A stretch of 64,000 nt of DNA from Vibrio maritimus (GTDB taxonomy: Bacteria; Pseudomonadota; Gammaproteobacteria; Enterobacterales; Vibrionaceae). This document shows, in pieces, positions 18,909 to 28,628 of the stretch. The stretch covers positions 744,001-808,000 of the forward strand of contig JYJJ01000079.1 of the NCBI GenBank assembly GCA_003263775.1, read 5' to 3'. A program made the position numbers and the translations under genes. A model generated the notes under the pieces. That model saw nothing but the letters and a program-made list of their open reading frames with translations, did not search any database and was not told the origin of the DNA. How positions within the stretch are numbered: position 1 is the stretch's first letter; the number at the start of each line of letters is the position of its first letter.

Positions 18909-20686
18909 ATGCATATACCTCCCAATCAAAACAACAACGAAAAAACTTGGGGATTTTAGTTGAGCTTTTGGCCTTTATTCGTCCTTATCGAATGAAAGTG
19001 TTCGCCGCACTGCTGGCTCTCATTGTCACGGCTGGATTAACCCTCTCGGTTGGCCACGGCGTACGCATTCTCATTGACCAAGGTTTTACTCAGCAGTCAT
19101 TGGCTGATCTACAGAGCGCGATACAGTTCATTCTCCTCATCACGTTGTGTATCTCTATCGGCACGTTTTTCCGTTTCTACTTAGTCTCTTCTGTTGGTGA
19201 ACGTGTCAGCGCCGACATTAGACAAGCGGTGTTTGACCACATCATTACTCTGCACCCAAGCTATTTTGAAACCAATGGCAGCGGCGACATCATGTCCCGT
19301 ATTACAACGGACACCACTTTGCTGCAAAGCATCATTGGTTCTTCCTTTTCCATGGCGATGCGCAGCGCATTAATGTGCGTCGGTGCTATCGTTATGCTTT
19401 TTGCTACCAATATTAAACTGACGCTAATCGTGCTCGCATCGGTGCCATTTATTCTAGTACCGATCCTATTTTACGGTAGACGCGTCAGGGCGCTATCGAG
19501 ACAGAGCCAAGACTCAATGGCAGATGTAGGTAGCTACGCTGGCGAAGCCATTGAGCACATCAAGACGGTGCAAAGCTATAGTTTCGAAGCGGAAGAACGC
19601 GCTTCATTTTCTCACGAAGTTGAGCGAGCTTATGATATTGGCCGCCGCCGAGTTAAACAGCGCGCAATCTTAATCTCGGGCGTGATTGTCATTGTATTTA
19701 GCGCTATCGCAGGCATGCTCTGGGTGGGCGGCAGTGATGTAATTAACGGTGTGATGTCGGCAGGCGATCTTGGTGCGTTTGTGTTTTACGCCATTATGGT
19801 GGCTTCATCCCTTGCCACCATTTCAGAAGTTATGGGTGAGTTGCAGCGTGCTGCAGGAGCCACAGAAAGATTGGTGGAGATTTTACAAGTCGAAAGTCGT
19901 ATTACCGCCCCAACCGAAGACTTGGTCTCACCAAACGAACTAAAACCAGAAGTCGCGTTTCGCAACGTCATGTTCCACTACCCTTCTAGGCCCACACAAG
20001 CAGCAGTGGAGTCACTGGATTTGGTGGCCGAAGAAGGCAAGGTTTTGGCATTGGTGGGACCTTCTGGCGCAGGAAAAACCACCTTGTTCGAGCTGATGCA
20101 GCGATTTTACGATCCTGAAGCAGGGCAAATTACCCTAGGTGGTTTCGATATTCGACGCTTTGATCCTCATGAACTACGCAAGCAAATGGCGTTAGTTCCT
20201 CAGCAGCCCGCTCTTTTCAGTAATGACGTGTTCCACAACATTCGCTACGGCAATCCGAACGCCACTGATGCAGAAGTGATTGAAGCGGCAAAGAAAGCCC
20301 ATGCTCACGATTTTATTATGAATTTACCCGAAGGTTATCAAAGCTTTCTAGGAGAGCGCGGTGTGCGCCTATCTGGCGGCCAGCGACAGCGCATTGCCAT
20401 TGCGAGAGCGATACTAAAAGATCCGAAGATTTTATTACTCGATGAAGCCACCAGCGCCCTTGATAGTGAAAGCGAACACCATGTCCAACAAGCGCTAGAA
20501 GAACTCATGCAAGGCAGAACAACCATCATCATCGCGCATCGACTTTCTACTATCCAACACGCCGATCAAATCGCTGTATTGGATCACGGCCGTTTAGTGG
20601 ACAAAGGTAATCATCATGCGTTGCTGCAAACCTGTGAACTTTACCGACGCTTGGTTGACTTACAGTTTAAACATCTTGCGAGCTAG
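18909..20686 (+). CDS. MsbA-like homodimeric ABC exporter (possible frameshift at N-terminus)
   Basis: ABC half-transporter with fused membrane and ATPase domains. Six helices span residues about 20-320; the ATPase has Walker A GPSGAGKTT, Q-loop VPQQPALF, signature LSGGQRQRIAIARA, Walker B ILLLDEATSALD and H-loop IAHRLS. It resembles the MsbA-related group often annotated as lipid or drug exporter; substrate unknown. The open frame extends upstream to GTG 18821 with unconvincing residues. ATG 18909 has an AAAGG ribosome site and reads MHIPPNQNNNEK; adding one A to the poly-A near 18939-18945 joins it to NLGILVELLAF. I prefer that start (592 residues) but it rests on a presumed error. Confidence 0.85.
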
Positions 20687-21234
20687 CGACTTTGCTGGCT
20701 CCATAGCTCTCGAGATAGGCCATATATGGCATGATCCACTACTCGACCATTGAGGTTTTCAGCTCGAGTTATCACCCCTTCAAGCGTGAATCCAAGCCGC
20801 GCACATACGCGGCGACTTGGGCTATTTTGTTCCGCTGCTGAGATTTGTACTTTTTCCATATCGAGCTGGGTAAAGGCAATCTCAATCATTTTCGCCACGG
20901 CTTTGGTCACTATGCCGTTACCTTGCTGAGGCTGCGCTAACCAATACCCTATTTCTACTTTTTTCAGTGAGTGATTAATGGTATTAAAGCTAATGTTCCC
21001 AACTAGCTGACCTTGAAAGATGATTCCGCAAGTCATCGACTTACCAAGTGCGTAGTCATGCAAAGATTGCTCAATAAAGCGCGCAAAGAACTCTTGGTTT
21101 TTACCGTGCTCAGGCCACGCCAACCACTCGGCGAGATATGCTCTGTCTCGTGAGACAATCGCAAGGTACTCAGCAGCAAAACTAGGTTGTACTAGGGCTA
21201 ATGAAAGCGTGTCGTCAATATCAAGTTTAAACAT
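20683..21234 (-). CDS. RimL/RimJ-type GNAT N-acetyltransferase
   Basis: A 183-residue acetyl-CoA-dependent acetyltransferase. The GNAT core shows the beta4 segment VEIGYWLAQPQQGNGIVTKAV (acetyl-CoA pyrophosphate loop) and the C-terminal NSPSRRVCARLGFTLEGV typical of the RimL/YdaF subgroup. Targets in this subgroup range from ribosomal protein N-termini to small molecules; the target here is unknown. It meets the ABC exporter tail to tail with a 4-bp overlap of the stop codons. Confidence 0.9.
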   Translation of the reverse strand: MFKLDIDDTLSLALVQPSFAAEYLAIVSRDRAYLAEWLAWPEHGKNQEFFARFIEQSLHDYALGKSMTCGIIFQGQLVGNISFNTINHSLKKVEIGYWLAQPQQGNGIVTKAVAKMIEIAFTQLDMEKVQISAAEQNSPSRRVCARLGFTLEGVITRAENLNGRVVDHAIYGLSRELWSQQSR

Positions 21235-21297
21235 AACATCCTTATTTTCAGGTCTTTAACGGTTATACAATTTGAGAGATTCTGAGCCAGACAAACC

Positions 21298-21831
21298 TTA
21301 GAAAAACTCTTCTAAAGAAGCTCGGTAGGCGCTCTGAGCCGCATCACTTAAATAATTGTCCATTCGAAGAAATAGCTCGAGTAGCTCAGCACCATATTTA
21401 GCTTTAAATGATGCATCAGCCAATACCAACTCAAGTTCATTGGCTACGGTGAGCTCACAAAAATCGGCGGCTTTCTCATCGGTTAACTCAAATTGCGTAT
21501 CAGTAAATCGGTCTCGAAACAGGATAAACTTTTTATGGCCGAATTGTGCGAAAACATTGTCTCTATCACAGCTGCAATAGAGATAAACCAAGGACTCTGC
21601 TTCCTCCCCTATCACACTCGCGATTTCATGACGTTGACTCAATGACACCATGTTCTCATCAAAACCCGCGGTTCCGTACGCAGCGTGAAACAATCCCGCA
21701 TCAACCAGCACGTCCCTTGAATGCCACTGCTGTAATATCGCTGCGGTACCCTTTAGATGCACTTCTAAACTACCATTAAGGTGCTGAAAGTCACCGGCCC
21801 CCAAGGCTTTCAATAACTCAAACTTTTTCAT
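21298..21831 (-). CDS. DUF6817-like HD-type protein
   Basis: A 177-residue protein with 'LNGSLEVHLKGTAAILQQW' followed by 'DAGLFHAAYGT'. These spaced histidine/aspartate positions resemble an HD metal site; I place it in the DUF6817 family by memory. The function is not known. The start at ATG 21831 has a strong AAGGGGA ribosome site; a longer in-frame start would overlap the methyltransferase gene. It follows that gene on the same strand by 13 bp and is probably co-transcribed. Confidence 0.75.
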   Translation of the reverse strand: MKKFELLKALGAGDFQHLNGSLEVHLKGTAAILQQWHSRDVLVDAGLFHAAYGTAGFDENMVSLSQRHEIASVIGEEAESLVYLYCSCDRDNVFAQFGHKKFILFRDRFTDTQFELTDEKAADFCELTVANELELVLADASFKAKYGAELLELFLRMDNYLSDAAQSAYRASLEEFF

Positions 21832-21844
21832 CAAGTCCCCTTTA

Positions 21845-22441
21845 CTAGCCACGTTTCACCGCTATTACCGAATAGATGTGCCAGTGTTTCTCAATCCCAA
21901 TCGCCGTCGTACCTGGCTCATTCCGTTCGTGAAATCGAATCACGTCAAAGTCTTCAAACAAAGATTCTACTGCTAGTTTTGTAAGCGGTGTGGTTTGTGA
22001 AGGATACTCAGACGCCCAACTATCACTCTGCCCTAAGAAGTCGCCGACAAAGACGCCGCCTTCCGCAACAGAACCGCTGATACGCTGCCACGTTTGTTTA
22101 AACTCGACGGGATTGGCGAAAAACAGGCTAGCACTTGCGACAACAACACCAGCAGTGGGGTAAGAGAAATTCTCAAAAGTATCTTGTGATACCTCAACCA
22201 AGTCATCTTTAGCAAATCGGTCATGACAAATGGCGACGGCTTCCGCATTAATGTCGAACCCAAAGACACGATATCCCTGCGAAGACAAATAACCGACATC
22301 ACTACCGGTACCACAGCCACAATCTACCGCAATCTGAAGTCCAGATTCATTCAGAGACAGCGCGAACTCCGTGCGCTTAGCATGAGGTTTTGCTAGTGAT
22401 TTTTCGTAGTAACGTTTCCATTTTTCAGCGTGGTTATCCAT
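21845..22441 (-). CDS. Class I SAM-dependent methyltransferase
   Basis: About 198 residues. Motif I is VDCGCGTGSDVGYL, motif II places an acidic residue after FGFDINAEAV, and VVVASASLFFANP matches the post-motif strand. The resemblance is to small TehB/UbiE-like methyltransferases; the acceptor is unknown. The start at ATG 22441 (MDNHAEKWKRYYEKS) is chosen as the usual beginning of the family; ATG 22456 is also possible. Confidence 0.85.
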   Translation of the reverse strand: MDNHAEKWKRYYEKSLAKPHAKRTEFALSLNESGLQIAVDCGCGTGSDVGYLSSQGYRVFGFDINAEAVAICHDRFAKDDLVEVSQDTFENFSYPTAGVVVASASLFFANPVEFKQTWQRISGSVAEGGVFVGDFLGQSDSWASEYPSQTTPLTKLAVESLFEDFDVIRFHERNEPGTTAIGIEKHWHIYSVIAVKRG

Positions 22442-22596
22442 ACCTAAAATATCCATTCTTAAATAACTACCGTGACAGGCTGGCCACCACGATATCAAGA
22501 TTGACACCACAAGGTATAGATAGGATTGTGTGATAAGCGTCTAATTTATATCCAAGATTCAGGACAGCAAACCAGAACTGAAAAGATAAGACGAAC

Positions 22597-22625
22597 AAAA
22601 AAGCCAAAGCAATTGCTTTGGCTTG
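22597..22625 (-). terminator. Intrinsic terminator after the 89-residue hypothetical gene
   Basis: Stem AAGCCAAAGC / GCTTTGGCTT with an AATT loop, followed on the minus strand by a T tract. Confidence 0.85.
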
Positions 22626-22643
22626 ACATTAAACGAGATGAAT

Positions 22644-22913
22644 TTACCAATGCACATCCAAATCCTGATCAATGCCATTTTGTATGGCTTGCCATTGTTC
22701 CATTAACGAACTGGCTTTTTCAGCGCTGATCGGTTTTTCGAGTGACGCGTTTTTATGGTCGTTTACCGAAAGCATATACGATTGTGCATTTAGGTCTGCC
22801 GGGATGTTGTGATAGTCCTTGATGCATTGATCTGTCGTTTGGTTAGGTCCCCAGGCAAGAACCAGTTTGCTACCGTTTATATCCATTGTGATGGCTAGTG
22901 AGCTACAGTCCAT
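22644..22913 (-). CDS. Small acidic hypothetical protein
   Basis: An 89-residue protein beginning MDCSSLAITMDINGSKLVLA and ending QNGIDQDLDVHW. I do not recognise a family. It is soluble with no signal peptide. The start at 22913 has a GGAGAAT ribosome site three bases before the ATG region, and a terminator follows the stop, so it looks like a real single-gene unit. Confidence 0.65.
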   Translation of the reverse strand: MDCSSLAITMDINGSKLVLAWGPNQTTDQCIKDYHNIPADLNAQSYMLSVNDHKNASLEKPISAEKASSLMEQWQAIQNGIDQDLDVHW

Positions 22914-23076
22914 GTCATTCTCCTTATCGCTTTTAGAGCTGTTACACCAAAAGCATAGTAGAGCCATTGAAATGGAGCGATATTAATACTTATTCCGTGA
23001 TCGCCACCGGCATCAACTGACTTTGCATGTACCAAGCTTGCAGTACACTGGATGGTTTCTTGCTCCAGCCTTTATG

Positions 23077-23508
23077 TTACTCGCTCGCTTCTAGGTTCTT
23101 AGCCATTTTCTCAGCGGTGGTATTGAAGCTATCCAGCTCTTCTTCACTTAGCCCCTGAGCCATCGTTGCGAGTACCTGTTTATCAATAGCTGCCAAACTG
23201 GCCATGACCTTCTGTCCAGCTTCTGTAAGCTCCAAAAAATGACTTCGCTTGTCACTTGGATTGGGCGCTTTAACCAATAGAGACTGTGCTAATAGCGTAT
23301 TGATCAACCGAGTCACCTGCGCCTTATCCCTGTTTAAATAATGCGCAACATCGATAGACGTACAAGGTGATTTTTTGGTGATGATCTTCATGACTCGCAT
23401 ATGCATGGGTGCAATATCGTAGTCGAGACTTTCTATCTGTTCCGCCATCTGACGCTTCAGCGAGTGAACCAAACGAAATACAGATTCCAAAGACGTGTTT
23501 TCTGACAT
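23077..23508 (-). CDS. MarR-family regulator
   Basis: A 143-residue winged-HTH repressor: the recognition region is TSIDVAHYLNRDKAQVTRLINTLLAQSLLVKAPNPSDKRSHFLELTEAG, including the D-x-R wing typical of MarR. It is divergent from the DUF2798 gene. Two copies of an ATAGTTGA-N5-TCAACTAT-like palindrome lie in the 100-bp spacer, so it probably represses both its own gene and the DUF2798/DUF3861 unit. Effector unknown. Confidence 0.93.
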   Translation of the reverse strand: MSENTSLESVFRLVHSLKRQMAEQIESLDYDIAPMHMRVMKIITKKSPCTSIDVAHYLNRDKAQVTRLINTLLAQSLLVKAPNPSDKRSHFLELTEAGQKVMASLAAIDKQVLATMAQGLSEEELDSFNTTAEKMAKNLEASE

Positions 23509-23527
23509 GATCGATCCTTCCTAAAAT

Positions 23528-23548
23528 ATAGTTGACATCATCAACTAT
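23528..23548. promoter_or_regulatory. MarR-type palindromic operator 1
   Basis: Perfect 8-5-8 inverted repeat, ATAGTTGA then CATCA then TCAACTAT, 20 bp upstream of the marR start. Confidence 0.75.
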
Positions 23549-23555
23549 TAAATTT

Positions 23556-23576
23556 ATAGTTGACATTATCAACTTA
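23556..23576. promoter_or_regulatory. MarR-type palindromic operator 2
   Basis: Second copy, ATAGTTGA then CATTA then TCAACTTA, 28 bp centre to centre from the first. It is closer to the DUF2798 gene, 33 bp before its start. Confidence 0.72.
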
Positions 23577-23608
23577 AATCAAACTTATTTCAAGACTGGA
23601 GAAACGAA

Positions 23609-24115
23609 ATGACGACACAAGCAACACTGAGTCCATTAGAGTCAAACGCCTCTCTAGAGACCAACAAGAAAACGCCTATCCTTCTTAAAGTACTCGTCAT
23701 GGTAAGCATCATGAGTCTAATCGGAGGAACACTTACCGCAGTTATGACGTACATGAACGTCGGACTAGGCGATACATTCATTCAGCAATGGCTATCTTCA
23801 TTTGCTCTTGCCGCCACAGTAATGATGCCCATCGGCATGGGAATGATGGCGCTAATGACCAAAGTCGTAAACACACTCCTTCCAGAAAAAAGCGAACATA
23901 TTCGCAACTTAGTGACAGGCCTAATTATGGCCGTGTTTATGGAATCTCTTATGGCGTTTATTACCGCAGCAAACACTGTTGGATTTTCTGATGCTTCTGA
24001 TTTTACCGTAGGGTGGTTTAACGGCTTTATCGCCGCGCTCCCAATCGGCTTAGCAATCATGGTCGTTATGTCGATGACCATAAAACCTAAAATTGAAAAG
24101 TTTCTTAAAAGCTAA
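23609..24115 (+). CDS. Tandem DUF2798 membrane protein
   Basis: A 168-residue inner-membrane protein with four hydrophobic segments arranged as two similar halves (about 28-95 and 100-165), each with a 'PIGMGMMALM' or 'PIGLAIMVVM' helix as in DUF2798. The function is unknown. Its promoter carries two palindromes next to a MarR gene. A DUF3861 gene follows after 25 bp, so the two are likely one operon responding to the MarR effector. Confidence 0.85.
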   Translation: MTTQATLSPLESNASLETNKKTPILLKVLVMVSIMSLIGGTLTAVMTYMNVGLGDTFIQQWLSSFALAATVMMPIGMGMMALMTKVVNTLLPEKSEHIRNLVTGLIMAVFMESLMAFITAANTVGFSDASDFTVGWFNGFIAALPIGLAIMVVMSMTIKPKIEKFLKS

Positions 24116-24140
24116 TCCAGTAACCTTTTTGGAGAACCCT

Positions 24141-24450
24141 ATGAACAGCAAACACAACCAATACCGTATTACTATCGAAGAAGTAAGCACCAAAGCAGAC
24201 CGCGAACTTCAAACGCTGACGTTCGAGATCGAAGATCGTGAAGACATGTTCGAAATCATTAAGAAAATGAAGCACGGTAGCGGGCTAGATGAACAGTCAG
24301 CAACGCGCCTAGGAGTAAGTATTCGCTTGCTTGGGCCAATGATGATGCAAGACAGAAAGCACCCATTGTTCGCAGACTTTTATGCCTCACTTTAAAGAGT
24401 TCATGCAAAACCTAAAGAAGACTATTAAAGATCAAATCAAAGGTCACTAA
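24141..24450 (+). CDS. DUF3861 protein (probable frameshift near C-terminus)
   Basis: The frame reads MNSKHNQYRITIEEVSTK...DEQSATRLGVSIRLLGPMMMQDRKHPLF, a DUF3861 signature, and stops early at 24395 after FADFYASL. Removing one T from the TTTT near 24370 gives FADFMPHFKEFMQNLKKTIKDQIKGH and a stop at 24450, which matches the family's C-terminal helix and runs straight to the terminator. Without repair the protein is 84 residues; with it, 102. Start 24141 has TTTTTGGAG upstream. Function unknown. Confidence 0.78.
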
Positions 24451-24458
24451 ACTCATCT

Positions 24459-24482
24459 AGCCTCGTCTCTGCGAGGCTTTTC
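24459..24482 (+). terminator. Intrinsic terminator after DUF2798-DUF3861
   Basis: Stem AGCCTCG / CGAGGCT with a 6-base loop and a short T tract. Confidence 0.85.
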
Positions 24483-24623
24483 ATTTTCTCTTCTCTCACT
24501 CGACACACCTCGAATTTTTACAAACGGTAACGTCATTTCTATCAAAAAGTGAATGACTTAACGGCGAACGCGACACTTAACTGCTAGGGTTTAAGCTCAC
24601 CCATAGATGAATCTAGGCGATGT

Positions 24624-24890
24624 ATGTCAAAGACAGCAAAATTAGAAAACGAAGACAAGTTGTTCAAAAAGGCACTTGAGGTTGGGTGTAAAATAGCGGC
24701 AATGCAAGGCTACCCGATTCATGATCCTTCAGCGAGTCAATCAATGAAAGCCAGGGCGCTGTATCTTTTTTTAGTCGAAGTTCGCCAAATCGTTCCGCTT
24801 CCCGAAGATAAAGTCGATGGGCAAAACATCAAAAAACGGCTGGCACTTTGGCTCCATAGCGCGCTGCCGGATAACGATCCTCTCAAATAA
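24624..24890 (+). CDS. DUF5062 family protein
   Basis: An 88-residue soluble protein with 'KALYLFLVEVRQIVPLPEDK'-like text and a 'KKRLALWLHSALPDNDP' end, which I recognise as the Vibrio DUF5062 family. The function is unknown. It is convergent with the SgrR-like gene. Confidence 0.8.
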   Translation: MSKTAKLENEDKLFKKALEVGCKIAAMQGYPIHDPSASQSMKARALYLFLVEVRQIVPLPEDKVDGQNIKKRLALWLHSALPDNDPLK

Positions 24891-24906
24891 CAGCCAAGTG
24901 TCGCGC

Positions 24907-26652
24907 CTACTGTTGGCGCGGCTCTTCATCCATCCATACGCTACTAAAATCTGGCCACGACCAATCGGTAATAGTGACACCTTGCAATACACGCCCCCAA
25001 CGCAACGTTTGTCTATGGTGAAATAAAGGAAGTAACTGATTTTCCATCAATAATGTGGTCGCAATAGATTCCAGTTCTGGCAAATAGTGTCGCGCTTCGT
25101 GCTGTTGCCTCACGTTGAGAAGTTGAGCATCTAACCACTGTTGGCTGGAAGGTTCCAACCCGTGTCGTAATACTACATCTGAGCATAACCAACGGAAAAC
25201 GGATACAGGAAGGTTGTCATCGACAATAAAGCTGGCAATGATCATCTCCTCTTTTAGCCTCCCTTGGCTCGCCATTTGATGCAATGCTTCTAGAGAGTAG
25301 GTATGGATCTCGCACGTTACACCTAAGGACTCCAATTGAGCCTTGATGGCTCTCGCACAGTCTAAGATAACAAGATGGTCATACACTGCGATGCTTAATT
25401 TGTTTGGCAAAGCGACTTTCTGCGCAACCCGTCGTCTAATCTTGGTCCAACTTGGCAACACATTATGAGCCGGTATTGAGGCGCGAGATAGCGGATTTAA
25501 CTCAGGATCATCAAGAATCAAGTTGGGTGACAGAACACTGAATAGATAAGCACATTGCGCGGCATTCATGGCGTCCGATGAAGAGCTCGCGTTCAATAGC
25601 GCGTAAAGGCAGCCATTTTCGATACGTGTTTGGGTGTGGCTCTCTATTGAACGGTTGCGAGCTTTAATGACGCCATCGCTAGCAGTAACTTGGGAATAGT
25701 CGAGTTCAATGCGCTCCGTCGCCGTCTCATCGAGCTGCCAGATGGTCACCGTATCAGTTAAGGCAGCAAGCCCGAAGTAACGATCATTGGCTTCAAGTCT
25801 TAAGCGGTCACTAGAGTGCTCAATCACTCTAAATACGCCACTACCATCTACGACTTTGCTGACTAGACCGTTGACCTGTTCAGGAGGCTGAATCGAATAA
25901 CGAATATCTGAAAGTAAGGCATCAAAGCTAACATCTGGCTGGCTAAGTAAAAAAGTGACGGTTTGGTGGCCAAAATGCACCGCTTCAAGATGCGCGAGCT
26001 CTTGCTGATACTCTGGCAATAATCTGAGTTTATTAAACAGGTTGGCCACGGTCTCTGGTGTTAAAGGCGTACCAGAGTGAAACTCTAAACGTGGTCGCAA
26101 GTAAAAGCACCATTCAGTATGCTCGTCATTTGCACGCCAATGGTGAGCGAGTTGCGGCGATACTTTCCCCTCATGATCACAAGCAGTCAAGCACGAGTAA
26201 ACCTGACGAACCAAAAAACGCTCACTATTTCTAAGTGGGGTATGCGGCAAAATCGGCTGAAACACGCGCTGGTATGTGAGCTGAATATGAAGTTGCCCTT
26301 CACGTACCATTGTGCCCGACGTTTGCTGTAGTAACTGAGAAAACTGCTCTTGATCACCATGAAGCAAAGAAAATGCAGATTCATATTGTCCTTGCTCAAT
26401 CAGCTCACGCCCCATTTTCTGACGAAGAGATTTAGAGTCAAAATGCAATGTTAGACTTGAGCGTTGGTTCCTACCTACTTTTGGGTTCCAAGCTAACCAG
26501 CCTCGTTTATGAAGTGACTGTATTACCGTCCGTGCATGGCGGGTCGTTGTACACAAGATATCGGCAACCTCATAGAGCGGGAGATAATGCTCCCTCTCAG
26601 ATCCCAAGCTCAATAGCCTCTCATAGTATTGCAATGCGCGTTCGTCTTTCAT
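24907..26652 (-). CDS. SgrR-like transcriptional regulator with solute-binding domain
   Basis: A 581-residue regulator. Residues 1-90 form an SgrR_N-type winged HTH (LPLYEVADILCTTTRHARTVIQSLHKRGWLAWNPKVGRNQRSSL). The rest resembles an oligopeptide/sugar solute-binding fold of family 5 (QVYSCLTACDHEGKVSPQLAHHWRAND...CFYLRPRLEFHSGTPLTPETVANLF). In E. coli SgrR senses glucose-phosphate stress and activates the SgrS small RNA. Here it is divergent from a GH1 6-phospho-beta-glucosidase with a 221-bp spacer and I see no SgrS/SgrT, so it may control that gene instead. ATG 26652 is preferred over TTG 26658. Confidence 0.85.
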   Translation of the reverse strand: MKDERALQYYERLLSLGSEREHYLPLYEVADILCTTTRHARTVIQSLHKRGWLAWNPKVGRNQRSSLTLHFDSKSLRQKMGRELIEQGQYESAFSLLHGDQEQFSQLLQQTSGTMVREGQLHIQLTYQRVFQPILPHTPLRNSERFLVRQVYSCLTACDHEGKVSPQLAHHWRANDEHTEWCFYLRPRLEFHSGTPLTPETVANLFNKLRLLPEYQQELAHLEAVHFGHQTVTFLLSQPDVSFDALLSDIRYSIQPPEQVNGLVSKVVDGSGVFRVIEHSSDRLRLEANDRYFGLAALTDTVTIWQLDETATERIELDYSQVTASDGVIKARNRSIESHTQTRIENGCLYALLNASSSSDAMNAAQCAYLFSVLSPNLILDDPELNPLSRASIPAHNVLPSWTKIRRRVAQKVALPNKLSIAVYDHLVILDCARAIKAQLESLGVTCEIHTYSLEALHQMASQGRLKEEMIIASFIVDDNLPVSVFRWLCSDVVLRHGLEPSSQQWLDAQLLNVRQQHEARHYLPELESIATTLLMENQLLPLFHHRQTLRWGRVLQGVTITDWSWPDFSSVWMDEEPRQQ

Positions 26653-26873
26653 ACTCAACCATTAACAGGAAAACTTTTAATCAATCACTTCCTAATAATA
26701 CCGTCATAGGCGAAGAAATCCCATGAAACCGCAAACTTCAGCCTTAAACAGGAAATTAAACAATCAAAATAGACTCTTTTATACTTCCTATTATGACGAG
26801 ATACTGAGTCTATCTTAAACGAGCGAACCACCCTTTAGGCGTGCTCACTCATTTCATCAATCTAGAGGTTTCT

Positions 26874-28264
26874 ATGACGCAATTTCCGGACAATTTCCTT
26901 TGGGGTGGCGCGATTGCCGCAAACCAAGTTGAAGGCTCATTCACACTCGATGGCAAGGGACTATCAACGTCAGATATGTTGCCTTCTGGTATTCTAAGCC
27001 CGCACCAAACTCGTGAGGCACGCACTCCGGGTATCAAAGATATTGCTATCGATTTTTACAATCGCTATCCAGAAGACATTGCTCTATTTGATGAGATGGG
27101 TTTTAACTGCTTGAGACTCTCTATTGCCTGGACACGCATCTATCCTAATGGTGATGATGCCGAGCCAAACGAAGCTGGCCTTGCTACTATGATCGTATTT
27201 TCGATGAATTGGCAAAGTACAACATGACGCCATTTGTCACTCTGTCGCATTACGAGATGCCTTACGCCTTAGTAGAAAACTATGGCGGTTGGGGAGATCG
27301 CAAGTTAATTGAGTTGTTTGAGCGCTATGTCACAACGGTATTTGAACGCTACAAAAATAAAGTAAAACTTTGGCTGACGTTCAACGAGATCAACATGTCT
27401 CTGCACGCTCCTTTCACTGGTGTTGGCTTACAAGAAGACGCAACTGAGCAAGAAATTTACCAAGCAATCCACCATCAGCTAGTGGCTAACGCCAAGGCGG
27501 TACAAGCATGTAAACGCATTATTCCAGATGGCCAAATCGGCAACATGCTATTAGGGGCATTAAACTACCCTTACACATGTAACCCGGATGACGTCATTGC
27601 CGCCATGCACGAAAACAATAAATGGCTGTTCTTTGGCGATGTGCAAACTCGTGGTAAGTACCCAGGCTACATGCTGCGCTACTTCCGCGAAAACGGGATT
27701 GAAATTACGATGGAAGATGGAGACCTGGAAACCATTGCTAATGCTTCTGTCGATTTCATTTCGTTCAGCTACTACGCAAGCGGCTGCGCGAGTGCCGATC
27801 CAAAACAGAAAGAAGTAGGCAACATCGTTGATAGTGTGCCAAACCCATACCTTGAGAAAAGTCAGTGGGGCTGGCTCATCGACCCTAAGGGTCTGCGTGT
27901 ACTACTTAACTTCTTGTACGACCGCTACCAAAAGCCACTGTTTATCGTCGAGAATGGCCTAGGTGCTCGTGATGAAATCGAAGAAAACGGGGAAATCCAA
28001 GATGACTACCGTATCGCCTATTTGAACGATCACTTAGTGCAAGCACGTGAAGCCGTAGCCGATGGCGTCGAGTTAATGGGTTTTACGAGTTGGGGTCCGA
28101 TCGACTTGGTGGCGAACTCAACCGCGGAAATGAGTAAGCGTTACGGCTTCATCTATGTGGATCGCCACGACGATGGGACCGGTACTCTGGAAAGAAAGCG
28201 TAAGAAGAGTTTTTATTGGTATCAAGGCGTTATTTCGAGTAACGGGCAGTCACTGTCAGACTAG
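26874..28264 (+). CDS. bglA: GH1 6-phospho-beta-glucosidase (one frameshift)
   Basis: Cytoplasmic enzyme that hydrolyses phosphorylated beta-glucosides imported by a PTS. It shows the N-terminal FLWGGAIAANQVEG, the acid/base glutamate in LTFNEIN, the nucleophile glutamate in IVENGLG, and the phosphate-recognition region 'EMSKRYGFIYVD...KRKKSFYWYQGVI' typical of BglA/AscB. Adding one T at 27185 changes LATMIVFSMNW to LAYYDRIFDELAKYNM and gives 463 residues. No PTS permease is nearby, so the transporter must be elsewhere. The start at 26874 has an AGAGG site. The specific paralogue name is a best guess. Confidence 0.9.
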
Positions 28265-28383
28265 TTCCCGCTCCTTTTTGAACTGGTAAAGAAATCATCA
28301 GTCGCGCCCAAACATTCAATAAACTTCTAGTTTCGGCGCGCCTTCAGTGTTAAATTTATGAAAAAATTAACAGGGAGTTCACG

Positions 28384-28563
28384 ATGAATTCGAAAATCGC
28401 AGTGGTAATGGGCTTGGCGTTAGCAGCAGTGCTGGCAGGTTGTGCTCCATCGAATGAGAATCGCAATAACCAAGAGATTGGTACCAAAATGCAAGAAGAT
28501 GCGAAGCGTGAGAAAGAAATTTGTACCGCATTAGGTGATATCAACTGCGCCCAGCAGCTTTAG
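28384..28563 (+). CDS. Small lipoprotein
   Basis: A 59-residue product: signal peptide MNSKIAVVMGLALAAVLAGC with lipobox LAGC at residues 17-20, then a short polar tail with two further cysteines (EICTALGDINCAQQL). A CAGGGAG ribosome site precedes the start and a terminator follows. Function unknown. Confidence 0.8.
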   Translation: MNSKIAVVMGLALAAVLAGCAPSNENRNNQEIGTKMQEDAKREKEICTALGDINCAQQL

Positions 28564-28599
28564 TCCAAACGAATGACTTAATCTAAACGAATGAATAGT

Positions 28600-28626
28600 A
28601 AAAAGGGAGCTTTGGCTCCCTTTTTT
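28600..28626. terminator. Bidirectional terminator, lipoprotein / fruR
   Basis: Stem AAAAAGGGAGC / GCTCCCTTTTTT with a TTTG loop between convergent genes. Confidence 0.88.
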
Positions 28627-28628
28627 GG

